Origin: Psettodes erumei
Taxonomy: Eukaryota > Chordata > Actinopteri > Pleuronectiformes > Psettodidae
Assembly: GCA_016785225.1 (NCBI GenBank)
Contig: JAFBJZ010000628.1
Location: 305,001-369,000, forward strand
Length of the DNA stretch: 64,000 nucleotides
Direction: 5' to 3'
Positions 1 through 10,900 of this stretch are shown here, piece after piece. The notes beneath the pieces are model-generated. The model made no database searches. It saw only the letters and a list, made by a program, of their open reading frames with translations, and was not told the DNA's origin. Positions within the stretch are counted from its first letter, which is position 1; each line of letters begins with the position of its first letter. Position numbers and translations under genes: made by a program.

Positions 1-129
1 ATAATCCACTTGCTCCACACACACGAGCCTCTGCCATCCACCTGTGTGCAGCCTGTGTGTGTGTGTGTGTGTGTGTTGGGGGGTGGGTTGCCAAAGTTCC
101 CTCCAGAATCCACAAACACCCCCCCCCCC

Positions 130-160
<31 letters not shown>

Positions 161-1094
161 ACCCCGGTCAGATCAACACGGGCAGCGTTACCACAGCTCG
201 TCTGAGATGTGACTTGATGCAGAGAAGCAGAGCTACACAACTGTGTGTGTCCGTGAGGTAGTACTACATACTGTACTATAAAGTACTACTTCCAGTCGAA
301 GTACAAGTCGATGGCCCCAGTTGGCTGAGGGTTAATTTCGCTCGGGGGCGTTCAGGCGTCTCCGCGCTCGATGTCACGGTGAAAGCGAATCTGGAACGAA
401 ACCAATCAGGTTTATTTTGTTCAGCTGGAAATAAAGCGGACTAATCAATACTTAAAACTAATCATCTCAATCAATCACGGCTCCTTCCTCTCGAAGAACC
501 TGATGGATTTTTATGTGTTTGTTCAAGCGTTATCGAATCTCACCTCATTTACCTCTAAATTATTATTTTTTTAAACTCTGAATCGACGTTTCAGCGACTT
601 TAACGTCTTCTCTCCCGTACGACAACGTTTACAGACGTTGTGTTGACAGTCGCACACGCAACACAACTAATTATGTGTCCGTATGTGCGGGTCCAGCGCT
701 GCTCTCCCGCGGGACGCTGCGAGGGGTGAGTGTTTTGTGTGCGTTCTAATGCTACACAAACGGTTGTTTGTCTCCTCTAATGGACGCACATGCCGGAGTG
801 TGTCGACAAACCAGCCTGGTTTAACATCACACACACACACACACACAGGCTTACTGCAGCTGTGACACTTCTGCAGCGGGTTATTAAAAGTTGCACACAC
901 ACACACACACACTCACCGGCAAAGCGCTGTCACTTACAGAGTGTAGTAGATAACACAACTTTTAACATCGCACACACCCACTCACACTCATTCTGACACC
1001 TGTACTGTAATGGAAACCTGTTAACACACACACACACACACACACACACACGGTACAAACCATCTTCTCCCGCGACTTCGCCGCGTCGCCGACG

Positions 1095-1155
1095 CACGTG
1101 ATGATGTCACGACTCCAGTGATGTCATCAGGTTTACCGCTAACAGAGCTAGCCTC
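1095..1155. promoter_or_regulatory. candidate promoter patch: CACGTG plus paired TGATGTCA sites
   Basis: A CACGTG E-box (1095-1100) is followed by two identical TGATGTCA octamers (1102-1109 and 1119-1126) that match the ATF/CREB-type half-site consensus. A CpG-rich stretch follows that contains a small inverted repeat, CGCGTT-GCT-AACGCG. Clustered sites of this type are common in CpG-type promoters, but no transcript start or exon can be tied to it here. Confidence 0.3.
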
Positions 1156-1896
1156 GCGCGTTGCTAACGCGACGTTACGTTTATATTCTTTAAAAAAACA
1201 AACGAGGAATGTTCCTGGAGTTTACTTTCCACTTTTCCACTTTTTTTTTTTTTTGTAGTTACCGGTGTCAGTCTGTCCGTGGAACAGAACTCAGAGTTCT
1301 GGTCCCGCCGCGGGTCGACCTCCCTGTCGTCACGGCGACAGGTACCGGTCCAGCACATGTAACTCCTCGTAAAGCTGAAGCTTGTCACTTCTCCCTTCCT
1401 GTTTTCCTACTTTTTTTTTTTTCGGCGGACGGGTTCTGATAACTTCAGGTGGTTCTGTAGACACACAGCACAACAGCAGTATTGATCAGTTTATAAATAA
1501 TAATTAAACTTAATAAACTTATTTCCTGTCGGTAACTGTTTGTAAATCCAGTTATTCAGTCACAATCACTGAGCTACTTTTGTTTTGCACTTTTTAACAT
1601 TTGTTTCCACTAAAAATGTAAAGTGAAGTGATTTTCGGGCCTTTAAAGTAGAAGTACGATCCATCGGTACTGGAAGAAGTACTCAGATATTTTACTGAAG
1701 TAAAAGTAGCAATACCACAGTGTAGAAATACTCTGCAATCCGAATTTCGCTTGATTAAAAAGTTTAAAAATCAGCGTAGTGGAGTAGATTTCCCTCAGAA
1801 ATGAAGTGAAACTAAATGGAATTTAAAGTACAAGTAACTAACTCAGCGTTACTTAAGTAACGTAACGTACTGTAAATATTTATGTGAGCGCTAAAC

Positions 1897-1897
<1 letters not shown>

Positions 1898-1978
<81 letters not shown>
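1898..1978. repeat. (CA)n microsatellite, about 40 copies
   Basis: An uninterrupted CA dinucleotide run of about 81 bp, next to the GC-rich patch at 1980-2330. It is among the longest pure dinucleotide tracts in the window. Confidence 0.95.
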
Positions 1979-1981
<3 letters not shown>

Positions 1982-3508
1982 GCGCGCGCAGGTGAAGGGA
2001 GCGCGAGTCAAGTGCAGATTTCAGCAGGTGCCGCCCCGCGTGAGCCGGCGAGGACGAGATGAAAGACGCCGCTGCACACCGACTCCCCCCCACCTCCCCA
2101 CCTCCTCCCCTCCTGCGCGCGCTACCCCCCCTCCTCCCCGCGCGCGCGGTGAGGTAGATTTGTCGTGACAGCAGCGGGTGCATTCGCCAGTCATTCCCCA
2201 TAAAAGGTTCCGCGTGATCAAAGCGCCGCCGAGGCGGGAGAGGCGTGGAGGCGGCCCCGCTCTGTCGGCGCGTGTCTGCGTGTGTCGGCGCGTCTCCCGC
2301 GTCTCGCAGGGCGAAGGCGGGTTTGAAGCCTCTTTTTAAAAAACACACACACACACACACAACCCCTCTCTGCGTCTCTCTCCCCGCTATTTACATTTGA
2401 GCTCCGTCGTTTTTGCCTTGGCGGTAAAACATTGTGTTATTTTTTTTTTTTTTTTATTCCCTCCGCCCGCAGCCCGCGTGACAGACTCCTCCCGCTCAGC
2501 TCTCAAACTGGAAGAATTAAACCTTTAAATACATTTTAAACGGAGGTGTCTGACTGAAGTTGTGTTAACAAGCCCCCAAACTCAGGGTGTGTGTGTGTGT
2601 GTGTGTGTGTGTGCTGAGGGGATGCAGAGCCACCAAAGCAGCAGAGAAGAGGCTTTGCGTTGATATAGATTTACCCTCATCCGCAGTCAATTAGACAAAC
2701 ACTTTAATATCAGGACGGCTCGGCTGCAGCCTGAACTTTTCCAGTCACCTGCCACTCACGTTCCCGCCGGTGTTTCCATATTCATGCGGTTCTGGGAACG
2801 CCGGGACGCCCGAGCATCCGTCTTTACCTGCTCATTAACATCAGTCGTCCTGTCAGCGGCAGACAGCCTGATTCACCATCAATTAAGAGCAGACACGTCG
2901 CAGGGCCGGGATGCTTATTTTTTTTTTGGTAATGCAAATTTGGAAATCCCTTAAATTCGTTGTTGTCGTCGCCTGCAGCACAAAGCTCTTCTATACATTG
3001 ATCTTTTATTTCCTCGCGATTGTCTCGGTCCCCGCTGAGCGACGGCGTGGCTTGATGTTGTCCGCACGTCACGTCGCCGAAATGTAGAGAAGATGCAAAA
3101 AAAAATCCAATAATTACTGTAATAATTTTAAGTCTTTATTGGCGTGAGGTTTTAAAAAAACCAACCGTTTCCCGTCACGAGCGTGAATGGCACCGGCGCG
3201 CCCCTCGGTGCCGCCGCTCGCGGTTTTTGCGGTTATTTCACGTGACAGACGTCTTTATTCGCTCTCCCGGCTGGGGCTGCGCCGACGACTTCACAGCGTT
3301 AACAACAAGCTGTAAGTAAACGCTCAGCGGCCGCGTTTCAACCTGTGAATTCAAATGTCTTTAAATCTGATGATTTGTGCGACCGACGGCCGCGAAACCC
3401 CCAAAACATTCACTTTCTGCCGTAAACGAGACACGGCGGCAGGGTCAAGATGTCAGCTGCGGAGAAAAAAAAAAAAACAGGAAACCCGGACACGAGTGTT
3501 CGGCGTCA

Positions 3509-3514
3509 TCGCAA
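3509..3514 (-). terminator. candidate hadhb poly(A) signal (ATTAAA)
   Basis: On the minus strand ATTAAA lies about 310 bases downstream of the hadhb stop codon. An AATAAA lies further on (forward TTTATT near 3255). Either could end the transcript; the choice cannot be made from sequence alone. Confidence 0.3.
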
Positions 3515-3694
3515 ACGTTTAATTTTCCACAGTCGGTAAGAAAAACACGTATCCTAGCGCACAGTATATAAACATTAGCACTGCGGCCTGAAACTTTTGC
3601 TATGTTACACGTTTGTCGCACAAATCAAAAAGGCTAAATTCCTCCGCGCCGTTCAAAGTTTAACTTACGCAAAGTCCCTCACACGCGCACACAC

Positions 3695-3727
<33 letters not shown>

Positions 3728-3824
3728 GGCCCGGCTGCATCCCACTCCTGTTCGATGAAGGCAAAGCGGCGCTCCTACGTGCCCGCCGCCGTCGTCCGCC
3801 GCGAGGAAGCTGAACGCGGCGTCT

Positions 3825-4293
3825 TTACTGTGGGTAGGCCTCGATCACCATGGCGTGACCCTGGAGGACGCAAAGAGACGGTTCAGATCCCCAGCTGGGT
3901 GGGTGTCGCCGCCGTGTCACTCCACCCCTCCACCCACCTGTCCTCCGGCGGCGCACGCCGCCACCAGCCCGTACTGCCCGCCCTCCTTCCGCAGCCGGTG
4001 CGCCACCGTGGTCACCAGCCTGCAGCCGGTGGCGCCGAACGGGTGGCCCAGAGACAGGGAGCCGCCCCACAGGTTGAACTTCTCCATGGGCGGGGTCCCC
4101 ACCTGCGCGGACGGAGGGTAAGGACTCAGCTCGGCTTCGCGTTTCGTCGGCGTTTGTTCGCCACAGCGCCGGGGAAAATTTCACGCGCGAGCGTCAAAGC
4201 GCCCAGACGTACCTTCGATTTCCTCCCCATGTACGTCTGGGCGAACCAGTCCGAGTCCATGGCCTTCAGATTCGCCATGATCTGGCCCTGGAG

Positions 4294-4377
<84 letters not shown>

Positions 4378-6937
4378 GAGCGTTACCACGGATACCAGAC
4401 TACAAACACATTGATTTCTACTGATTCCAAGTGCGAGAGCCCCGCTCCGACATTGACGTCCATGAATAACACACGCCACAATTGGATGAAGGCAGACGCA
4501 GAAATTGAGATACGCTCGTTCGATGATTTAAAGAAAAAAAAAAAAAAAAAAAGAGCATCTAAAACTTAAACATATCTCGGGAGATCGACAGGATAGTAAT
4601 TGGGTCGACGCACACACACACACACACAAACACACACAGACGCACAACTCGAGCGTGACTCACTGCAAACGCCTCGTGGAACTCGAAGACGTCGATGTCG
4701 CTCATGGACAGGCCGGCTCGCTCCAGGACTTTGGGCGTACCGTACGTCGGCCTGAAACAGGAAATGGGATTAGTGTGTCACCGCCCCCCCCACACACACA
4801 CACATGCAGATTATAAACATTAAAGCGACACCTCGGGCTCACTTCTCAGGTAAGAAAAGAGAAAGCTCACCCCAGAAGCAGCTGGTCTTTAGGGTCCTGC
4901 GACACGTACACAAAGTCTCTGCCAGGGCGAGAACGCGACACGATTAGCACGTCCTCGGAAACGGCGGCGGGGGAAACGGCGAACAGACGGGGCGCGGGTA
5001 CCTGAGGTAGGCTTTAGGCTTGTAGCCCATGGCCAACGCTTTCTCTTCAGACATGATGAGCACGGCGGAGGCGCCGTCAGTCTGAGGACGCACAAACAAA
5101 CACAGGGACGTTGGTGAGCGCAGGAGAGAAAATCTGCGCGGGCGTCTTTTTCGCCGGCGGATCCCGAAACATCACGCTAAAAGCCCGAAGGCGCGTTTAA
5201 GACGCATCGACTGTGAAAACAAAGCCTGTCTGACTTAATTTAGCTTCAGGTAAACAGCAGCCGCGTTGAAGTGTGACAGACGCAGGAAGTAAGTTGAGGT
5301 CGCCGAGCGCGTGTTTACCAGGAAGGAGGAGTTGGCGGCGGTGACCGTGCCGTGAGGTTTGATGAAGGCCGGCTTCAGTTTGGACATCTGAGCCATGGAG
5401 GAGGGACGGATGCCGTTGTCCTTGGAAACGATGTCACGACCTGGAGAAAACACAAAAAAAAAACCGGGATGATCGTCACGTCAGCGCGTGTGACACGCGT
5501 GTCACGTGTTCCGTGTTTCTACCTGGCACTTTGAAGGAGATGACGTCCTGCAGCAGACCTTCATCCTGGGCCTTTTTGGCGAGCGAGTGCGAGCGCAGCG
5601 CGAACTCGTCCTGCTCCAGCCTGGTGACGCCGAACGCGGCGGCCAGGCGGTCGGCGCTGTGGCCCATCGTCTCCGACGTGGAGAACTCGGCCACGGCGGG
5701 AAGCTGCGCACACGGGAGGCGAAGTCACGGGAGGAAACAATCGGCGCGCGGTAAAAAAAACTCCAGGCGGGAACGCTCACCTCCGGGGACAGGTGCGCCA
5801 GGCGGATGCCGCCGAGCAGACTGAGCCTCTGGCCCAGCGTCTTCGCCTTGTTGAGGGACAGCATGGTCTTCCTCATCTTGCGGCTGTGACGGATGGGCAC
5901 GTCGGACATGAACTCCACCCCGCCCGCCACGACCGCGTCGCACTGGCCTGCGGCAATCAGACCCACAGCTGGAGGAGGAGGAGGAGGAGGAGGAGGAGAC
6001 AAAGAGAGGTTAGATGATGCGGGACGTCCGATCACGTCTGGACCCCCCCACCCGACGCACCTGAGGTCATGGCCTGGTTGGAGGAGATGCAGGCCATGGT
6101 GACGGTGTGAGCCGGGATCTTGTCGGAGAAGCCTGCGCCCAGCGCCGCCTGAAACCACAACGACGTGTGAAGGAGACGCACAACTCTGCACGACCTCAAG
6201 CTGATGGACGGCGAGCGCGAGACCCCCCGTCGGTAGGTGAAGCCACAGGTGTGTGTGTGTGTGAGAGTGTGTGTGTGTGTACCTCTCTTGCTACGTTGCT
6301 GGTTTTGACCTCCTGGATGACCGTCCCGTAGATGATGTAGTCCACGGCGTCTTTGGGGATGCCCGTCCTGTGCAGCAGACCCCTGCAGACACACAAAACG
6401 GACCAGTTCGATCACGGCAGCGCAACACAAAACGACATCCTGAGTAAAACGATTACAGCGCGCGACGACACAGCGGACACACACAAAAACGCCACAACGC
6501 GAGGACACACTCACTGCAGAGCTGCTCTGGCCAGGTCGTGGGGCATGAGGTCGCCGTACCTGTAAAACAAAAAAAAAAAACCTGCGTCATTTAAAACGCA
6601 CAAATCACTCCCAGGACCGACAAACTTTTGTGTTCTCATCAAAACACCGTAAACGAAACGAGCGGAGACGTACGTGGTTCCGGACATGAGGAAAGGGGTT
6701 CGGACTCCCTCCACCAGCACGATGTTCTTCACGCCGGGCCGGGCCAACGTCTTCTTGCTCTTCGTCTGAACTGAAACAAACAGACACACGCTGATCCGGT
6801 TCAGCTCAAGCGTTCAGATCCGGGGCCCGGTTCGGTCCAGATTAAAGTGTTTTTGATGTTGGAACAGTGTGTCAGGACTTACCCTGAGCCTGCAGCTGGG
6901 TCGTCGCACTGAGAGATCGCACACCTGAGACACACAC

Positions 6938-6969
<32 letters not shown>

Positions 6970-7331
6970 CTCATCATCCTCAGTTTAAGTAACTTCAGCA
7001 AACACACCGTGCAGATGATTAACAGTAAACGACATGAGAGAATGTGATGGATCCACACAAAGCTTTGTGTTTTGGATCAGTAAGTTGTGTGACAGTTGAA
7101 AAGACTAAACAAACAAACAAAAACAAACAACAATGAGCCGTTGGTTGAACCTCTGACTCTTTTGTCTTTGTTTGACAGAATACTTTTTTTAATAATAATA
7201 ATTTAACGTGTTTTTTTTGGACTCAGTAAAACTGCTCGACAAATAAAAGTAGCGCACAACTCACCCAACCTCACGGCCCAGCGGGGGCCGACGGGGCAGC
7301 TCCGCATCGAGTTCAGCAGCATGGACGCCAT
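3825..7331 (-). CDS. hadhb: trifunctional enzyme subunit beta, mitochondrial (3-ketoacyl-CoA thiolase)
   Basis: HADHB catalyses the last step of mitochondrial long-chain beta-oxidation, thiolytic cleavage of 3-ketoacyl-CoA, as the beta subunit of the trifunctional protein on the inner membrane. Fifteen coding exons run leftwards at about 7331-7265, 6924-6883, 6770-6674, 6560-6517, 6384-6284, 6149-6061, 5970-5781, 5703-5522, 5442-5320, 5082-5001, 4920-4871, 4752-4663, 4291-4211, 4102-3938 and 3860-3825. All have GT-AG ends and consistent phase. Total length is close to the 474 residues of human HADHB. The N-terminus starts MASMLLNSMRS, a basic amphipathic presequence. Thiolase hallmarks are present: the nucleophilic cysteine in MACISSNQAM, the histidine in GHPFGATGC, and the second cysteine in ACAAGGQ just before the C-terminus GHAMVIEAYPQ. 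No frameshift or stop was seen. The start was chosen because the second exon opens AACACG-ATG-GCG right after a splice acceptor and the peptide matches the family. Confidence 0.96.
4291..4374. repeat. (CA)n microsatellite in a hadhb intron
   Basis: A pure CA run of about 80 bp lies immediately upstream, in transcript sense, of the exon at 4291-4211. In hadhb RNA it reads as (UG)n next to the 3' splice site. Confidence 0.93.
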
Positions 7332-7572
7332 CGTGTTCTGCGCGGAGAGAAGGTGTACCTAATAAACTGAGCACACGGGCCCCTCACGCCCCGGTGCCCT
7401 GATATCTCATAACTGTTCTATTTTGAATTTTTTTATTTATTTTTATTCGTCAAACAGCACCGCGTGGTGGTGACGTCAGGAGAGTGACGTCACCGCCCCC
7501 GCACTGTCTCTCAAGTCGACACTATGATCGACAGCAAAAAAAAAAAAAAAACGTCTCTGGGGACATGCTTCA

Positions 7573-7573
7573 C

Positions 7574-7616
<43 letters not shown>

Positions 7617-7617
7617 T
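7573..7617. repeat. (AAT)n microsatellite
   Basis: About fourteen AAT repeats lie in the first hadhb intron, between the 5' untranslated exon and the exon carrying the start codon. Confidence 0.9.
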
Positions 7618-8151
7618 AGCTTCACCGGACGTGTGACTGTGCAGATCGTGTGTCATGTTGTAAAAACAAAAAATAATAAATATATGATCATCTGCATTCA
7701 GCTTAAGAAAACATCTGCTCGATCCATGCTAATTTTCTGTCTAACATTATTTGACATGTCATTGTCGGTCACCCCCCTTCCCCGGCTGTGACCCTTCACC
7801 TAGATTCCTGTCCTGCACCGAAACCCACAATGGCGGGTCTCAAAACCGGGTCAGACCCTTTCCTCCCCTACGGAACCGAACTCCTGCGTGTCGGTTCGTT
7901 GATAAATAACGCGCGAGCCGATCAGAAACCGCCGGTGATCGATCACCAGAAGCTGCAGCTGGAAGCTACTGAAGCTAGCTGCCTGTTAGCTAAAGTTCCA
8001 CACAGTTTTTTTTTTTCTTTGTATCTACGTCACCACGCAAGGGATTTAACAAACAAACAAACAAAACGTATTTGCGTAAATAACGGCGCGTCTTCCCTCT
8101 TCCCGGTCTCCCCGGGGTTCGGTTGTGTTTTTTGATCGGAGCGGGACTCAC

Positions 8152-8250
8152 CTGCGCTCCGGTTCTGTCGGTGCCCGTTGCCCTGTCAGACGATCGGCCG
8201 AGCTGCGCGGCGCTTCCGGACTACAAGTCCCTTCCTGCCGGCCGCTCTCG
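8152..8250 (-). other. hadhb: hadhb 5' untranslated exon (right edge approximate)
   Basis: On the minus strand this GC-rich segment ends with GAGCGCAG followed by a perfect GTGAGT donor (forward 8146-8151). The next exon begins after CTCCGCGCAG, with AACACG before the hadhb ATG. This fits a non-coding first exon spliced across about 0.8 kb to the translated exon. The transcription start is not defined by the sequence, so the right-hand edge is a guess. Confidence 0.6.
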
Positions 8251-8480
8251 AGGACCCGCCGCTGCCCGAGAAGATGCCTGAAGGACCCCAATGTTCAACC
8301 GGCTGCGTTTAAACGACATTTTTATTTATTTATTTTTTAAAAACGACATCATGAAAATATTGTTGTTGTTTTTTCACTGAACAGAAATTTATCTCCGCCG
8401 GTATTTCAGCGCGCACGGGAGGGCCCCTCATCGTATTTATAGTCAGGCGCCCCCCCGCGCTCCTAACGGTGAAGATGGCG
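8213..8480. promoter_or_regulatory. shared head-to-head promoter region of hadhb and FHIT
   Basis: The interval between the hadhb 5' exon and the FHIT frame holds an ETS-type CTTCCGG (8213-8219) directly followed by ACTACAAGTCCC (8220-8231). The latter closely resembles the ZNF143-type ACTACAATTCCC element common in CpG, TATA-less, often bidirectional promoters. The two genes diverge from about 8250 and 8460. A shared promoter is an inference from orientation, spacing and motifs. Confidence 0.5.
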
Positions 8481-8526
8481 GGTGTTTGTGCGACTGGCGC
8501 TTTCACCGCCGGAGGACGCCGGCACT

Positions 8527-9030
8527 ATGGCTGACTCGCGGGACACCCAGCTCCCGGCCGAGACGCCGGACATGTCGACCCTGCGCTTTGGGCAGCACCT
8601 CATCCGGGCCTCGGCCGTGTTCCTGCGCACCGAGCTGTCGTTCGCTCTGGTCAACAGGAAGCCCGTGGTGCCGGGTCACGTGCTGGTGTGCCCGCTGAGG
8701 CCGGCGGAGCGTTTCCGGGATCTGCGGCCGGACGAGGTGGCGGATTTATTCACCGCCACGCAGCGGGTCGCCGGACTGGTGGAGACGCACTTCGGCGGCA
8801 CCTCGCTCACCATCGCCGTGCAGGACGGGCCCGAGGCCGGGCAGACCGTGCGGCACGTCCACGTCCACGTGCTGCCCAGGCGGCGGGGCGACTTCGAGCG
8901 GAACGACAGCGTTTACGACGAGCTGCAGCGGCACGACCGGGAGGGCGAGGGCGGCGCCGCCGGGTGGAGGTCAGAGGAGGAGATGGCGGCAGAAGCCGAG
9001 GAGCTGAGGAGGCTGATCCGGAGTCCGTGA
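8527..9030 (+). CDS. fhit: bis(5'-adenosyl)-triphosphatase FHIT, single exon
   Basis: FHIT is a histidine-triad hydrolase that cleaves diadenosine triphosphate to AMP and ADP. The frame from 8527 gives 167 residues; the next in-frame ATG (8572) gives 152, nearer the 147 of human FHIT and aligned with its N-terminus (FRFGQHL versus LRFGQHL). I chose 8527 because its context is better (A at -3, G at +4). Visible hallmarks are ELSFALVNRKPVVPGHVLVC, QDGPEAGQT and the catalytic triad HVHVHVLPR (codons about 8854-8880), then the NDSVYDELQ loop holding the tyrosine known to be phosphorylated in human FHIT. The whole protein is encoded without an intron, although the human gene is multi-exon. A short upstream ATG frame (8475, 19 codons) overlaps the start region. 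A GTG-initiated extension to 8482 exists but is unlikely. An AATAAA lies 100 bases after the stop. No frame damage is seen. Confidence 0.9.
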   Translation: MADSRDTQLPAETPDMSTLRFGQHLIRASAVFLRTELSFALVNRKPVVPGHVLVCPLRPAERFRDLRPDEVADLFTATQRVAGLVETHFGGTSLTIAVQDGPEAGQTVRHVHVHVLPRRRGDFERNDSVYDELQRHDREGEGGAAGWRSEEEMAAEAEELRRLIRSP

Positions 9031-9129
9031 AGGGACTGGAAGACGATGGGACACTTACTCACTCACATCTCGGTTGTCTTTTGTTTCGCAACGTGGCTTC
9101 TATGTTTTTATTTTCCACAACAACATACA

Positions 9130-9135
9130 AATAAA
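9130..9135 (+). terminator. FHIT poly(A) signal AATAAA
   Basis: A canonical AATAAA lies about 100 bases after the FHIT stop codon and is followed by a T-rich stretch. No A-tract or target-site duplication is visible downstream, so a fresh retrocopy footprint is not seen. Confidence 0.6.
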
Positions 9136-10410
9136 GTTTTCTCCATGATGCATCACCTGGCTTCAGGTTCCATATGTTTTATATTTCCACTGAGGAAAAA
9201 ATCACAAGAATGGTTCTTGTGGAAAAACTATTCATTAACAAATAATTGCTTGTAATCTAAATTCAAATGTAAAGCATTGACACAGAGGATCTAATAGATC
9301 ATGTAAAGGTTGTTCTGCCTAGTAACAAAAGAATCAGCTACAAATCCAATAAATTAATCTATCAAACGACTCACACACACAATAACAGTGTGTAACACAC
9401 AACATGTGCAGCCTGTAAGTGTCCTCGAGGAAGGACGCTGAAGGACACACATTCTCCAGGGACAGTGTGTGAGTCTGCCATACTTTATATTCATGTGTGT
9501 GTGTCTTTGTGTCTCCATCGAGCACGCATCAGCAGCTGTGTGACTCAGCGCTACAACAGCTCAGGTGTGTGTCTGTGTGAGTCTTGACTGAGGGTCCTAC
9601 CTCACAAACCCAGCAGAGGGAGACACCACGGCTGACGTCTCGCGCGCACATTCGGGTTACCGGGGATTATGTGAGGAGGGAGGTACGTGTTCCGGCCTCG
9701 TATCCAGTAATCTCAATCCAGGTTATGAGGCTGGATTACTGGTTCTGACGACCACCAGAGCAAAACAGGAGAGAGGAGAAGTTTTCAGTTTGTTTCATAT
9801 TCTCGTTTATTTCTTCGCTGCTCTTCCTGCTGAGGAGATAAAGTGTGTGTGTGTGTGTGTGTGTGGAGTGATTTACAGTTACAGGCTCCCTGTTTATATC
9901 ACATTGTTATCATCAGGACACATATATGTGTAATTAATTTTTTTTACACATCTCAGGATGTATTTACTGTAAATACAGATGCAGGAACACATTATACAGG
10001 GCTGCAGCTAATGTTTATTTTCATTTATCTGCTACTTATTTCTTCCAATAATCAATCAATCATCTGATCTTTGAAATTAAAAAAAAAAAAAAACTAGAGT
10101 AAAGTCTGTTCATATTTCCCTCCTCTCACTTGTTCCGATCACTCTTATTTATTTATTTTTTTATTATTTAGTAACTTTACAGCTACAACAGTTGTTCTAC
10201 CATTTAATTGATCAAAAATTAGTCAGCAGTTTAGGATTGCGTCACCTTTAATTCCTCGTGTCGTCCCCGACGTTGTGCGTCGCTTTTCTCGCCTCGCGTC
10301 GCGCAACGCAAGAGCAAGAAAACGACGCAAACGGCCGCGTGATCACGTCGCTACGCAGCGTTTCCTTCATGCACGGATAAATCGATCAGAGCCGGAGACG
10401 TGAACTGAGG

Positions 10411-10471
<61 letters not shown>

Positions 10472-10900
10472 CACGCCTTTAAAGGGGGTTAATCACAAAT
10501 CAAAGAACAAAATGGCCGTTTCAGCGACCCGTTGATCGGTACCTTCACTTTTAGAACAAACTCTCTGCATTTTCTCTTTTTTTTTCAGCTTTCAACAGGA
10601 ACCTCGATGAAGAACGTGTCAGAGCTGCAGGCGCTCTGGGATTCGTCGAACTCGGCGGCGTTGGCGCTGCTGCTGTCGTGTTGGTCGTAGCGCAGCTCTC
10701 GTCGTAGATGTTTGTTAGTAAACTTAGTCCCTCTCCGCGGCTCAGACAGGAAGCGTGTCCGGGCGCGAGAGCCAATCAAGCGTCAGTTCCGCGGTTCGAC
10801 CACAGGGGGGCGCGGTTTCCCTCGGTCGGCGTGGCTCAGCGGCCATTCCAAGGCACGCGGTCGGGGCCGTTGCGCGTTTGTGTGCGTGTCTGTGGTTGTG
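9136..10900. other. intergenic region between FHIT and garem2 (contains the garem2 3' UTR)
   Basis: No coding exon is recognised. The right part should be the garem2 3' untranslated region, since transcription runs leftwards from the stop at 10901. Forward TTTATT motifs (AATAAA on the minus strand) near 10148-10153 and 10014-10019 are candidate poly(A) signals. It also holds a small inverted repeat near 9703-9744 and TG tracts near 9843-9863 and 10418-10465. Confidence 0.5.
10418..10465. repeat. (TG)n microsatellite
   Basis: A TG run of about 48 bp lies in the probable garem2 3' UTR or just beyond it. Confidence 0.9.

Larger units (their letters stand above)
1..3508. other. intergenic stretch, no gene recognised
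   Basis: I see no exon-like open frame with splice sites or protein similarity on either strand. The stretch holds many short (CA)n/(TG)n tracts (near 58-75, 131-163, 829-846, 893-911, 1025-1052, 1898-1978, 2345-2361, 2587-2613), a GC-rich CpG-dense patch at about 1980-2330, and T or A homopolymers. The open frames here are mostly microsatellite translations. The CpG-dense patch and the CRE-like pair near 1100 could belong to the promoter of a gene lying to the left of the window, but nothing inside the window confirms that. Confidence 0.55.

Noticed and set aside
1812..2360. A 182-codon minus-strand frame over the CpG-rich patch
   Set aside because: Most of it is translated (CA)n microsatellite and GC-rich low complexity; no splice sites or similarity.
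8688..9134. A 148-codon alternative frame across FHIT
   Set aside because: Arginine/alanine-rich GC artefact; the conserved histidine-triad protein is in the other frame.
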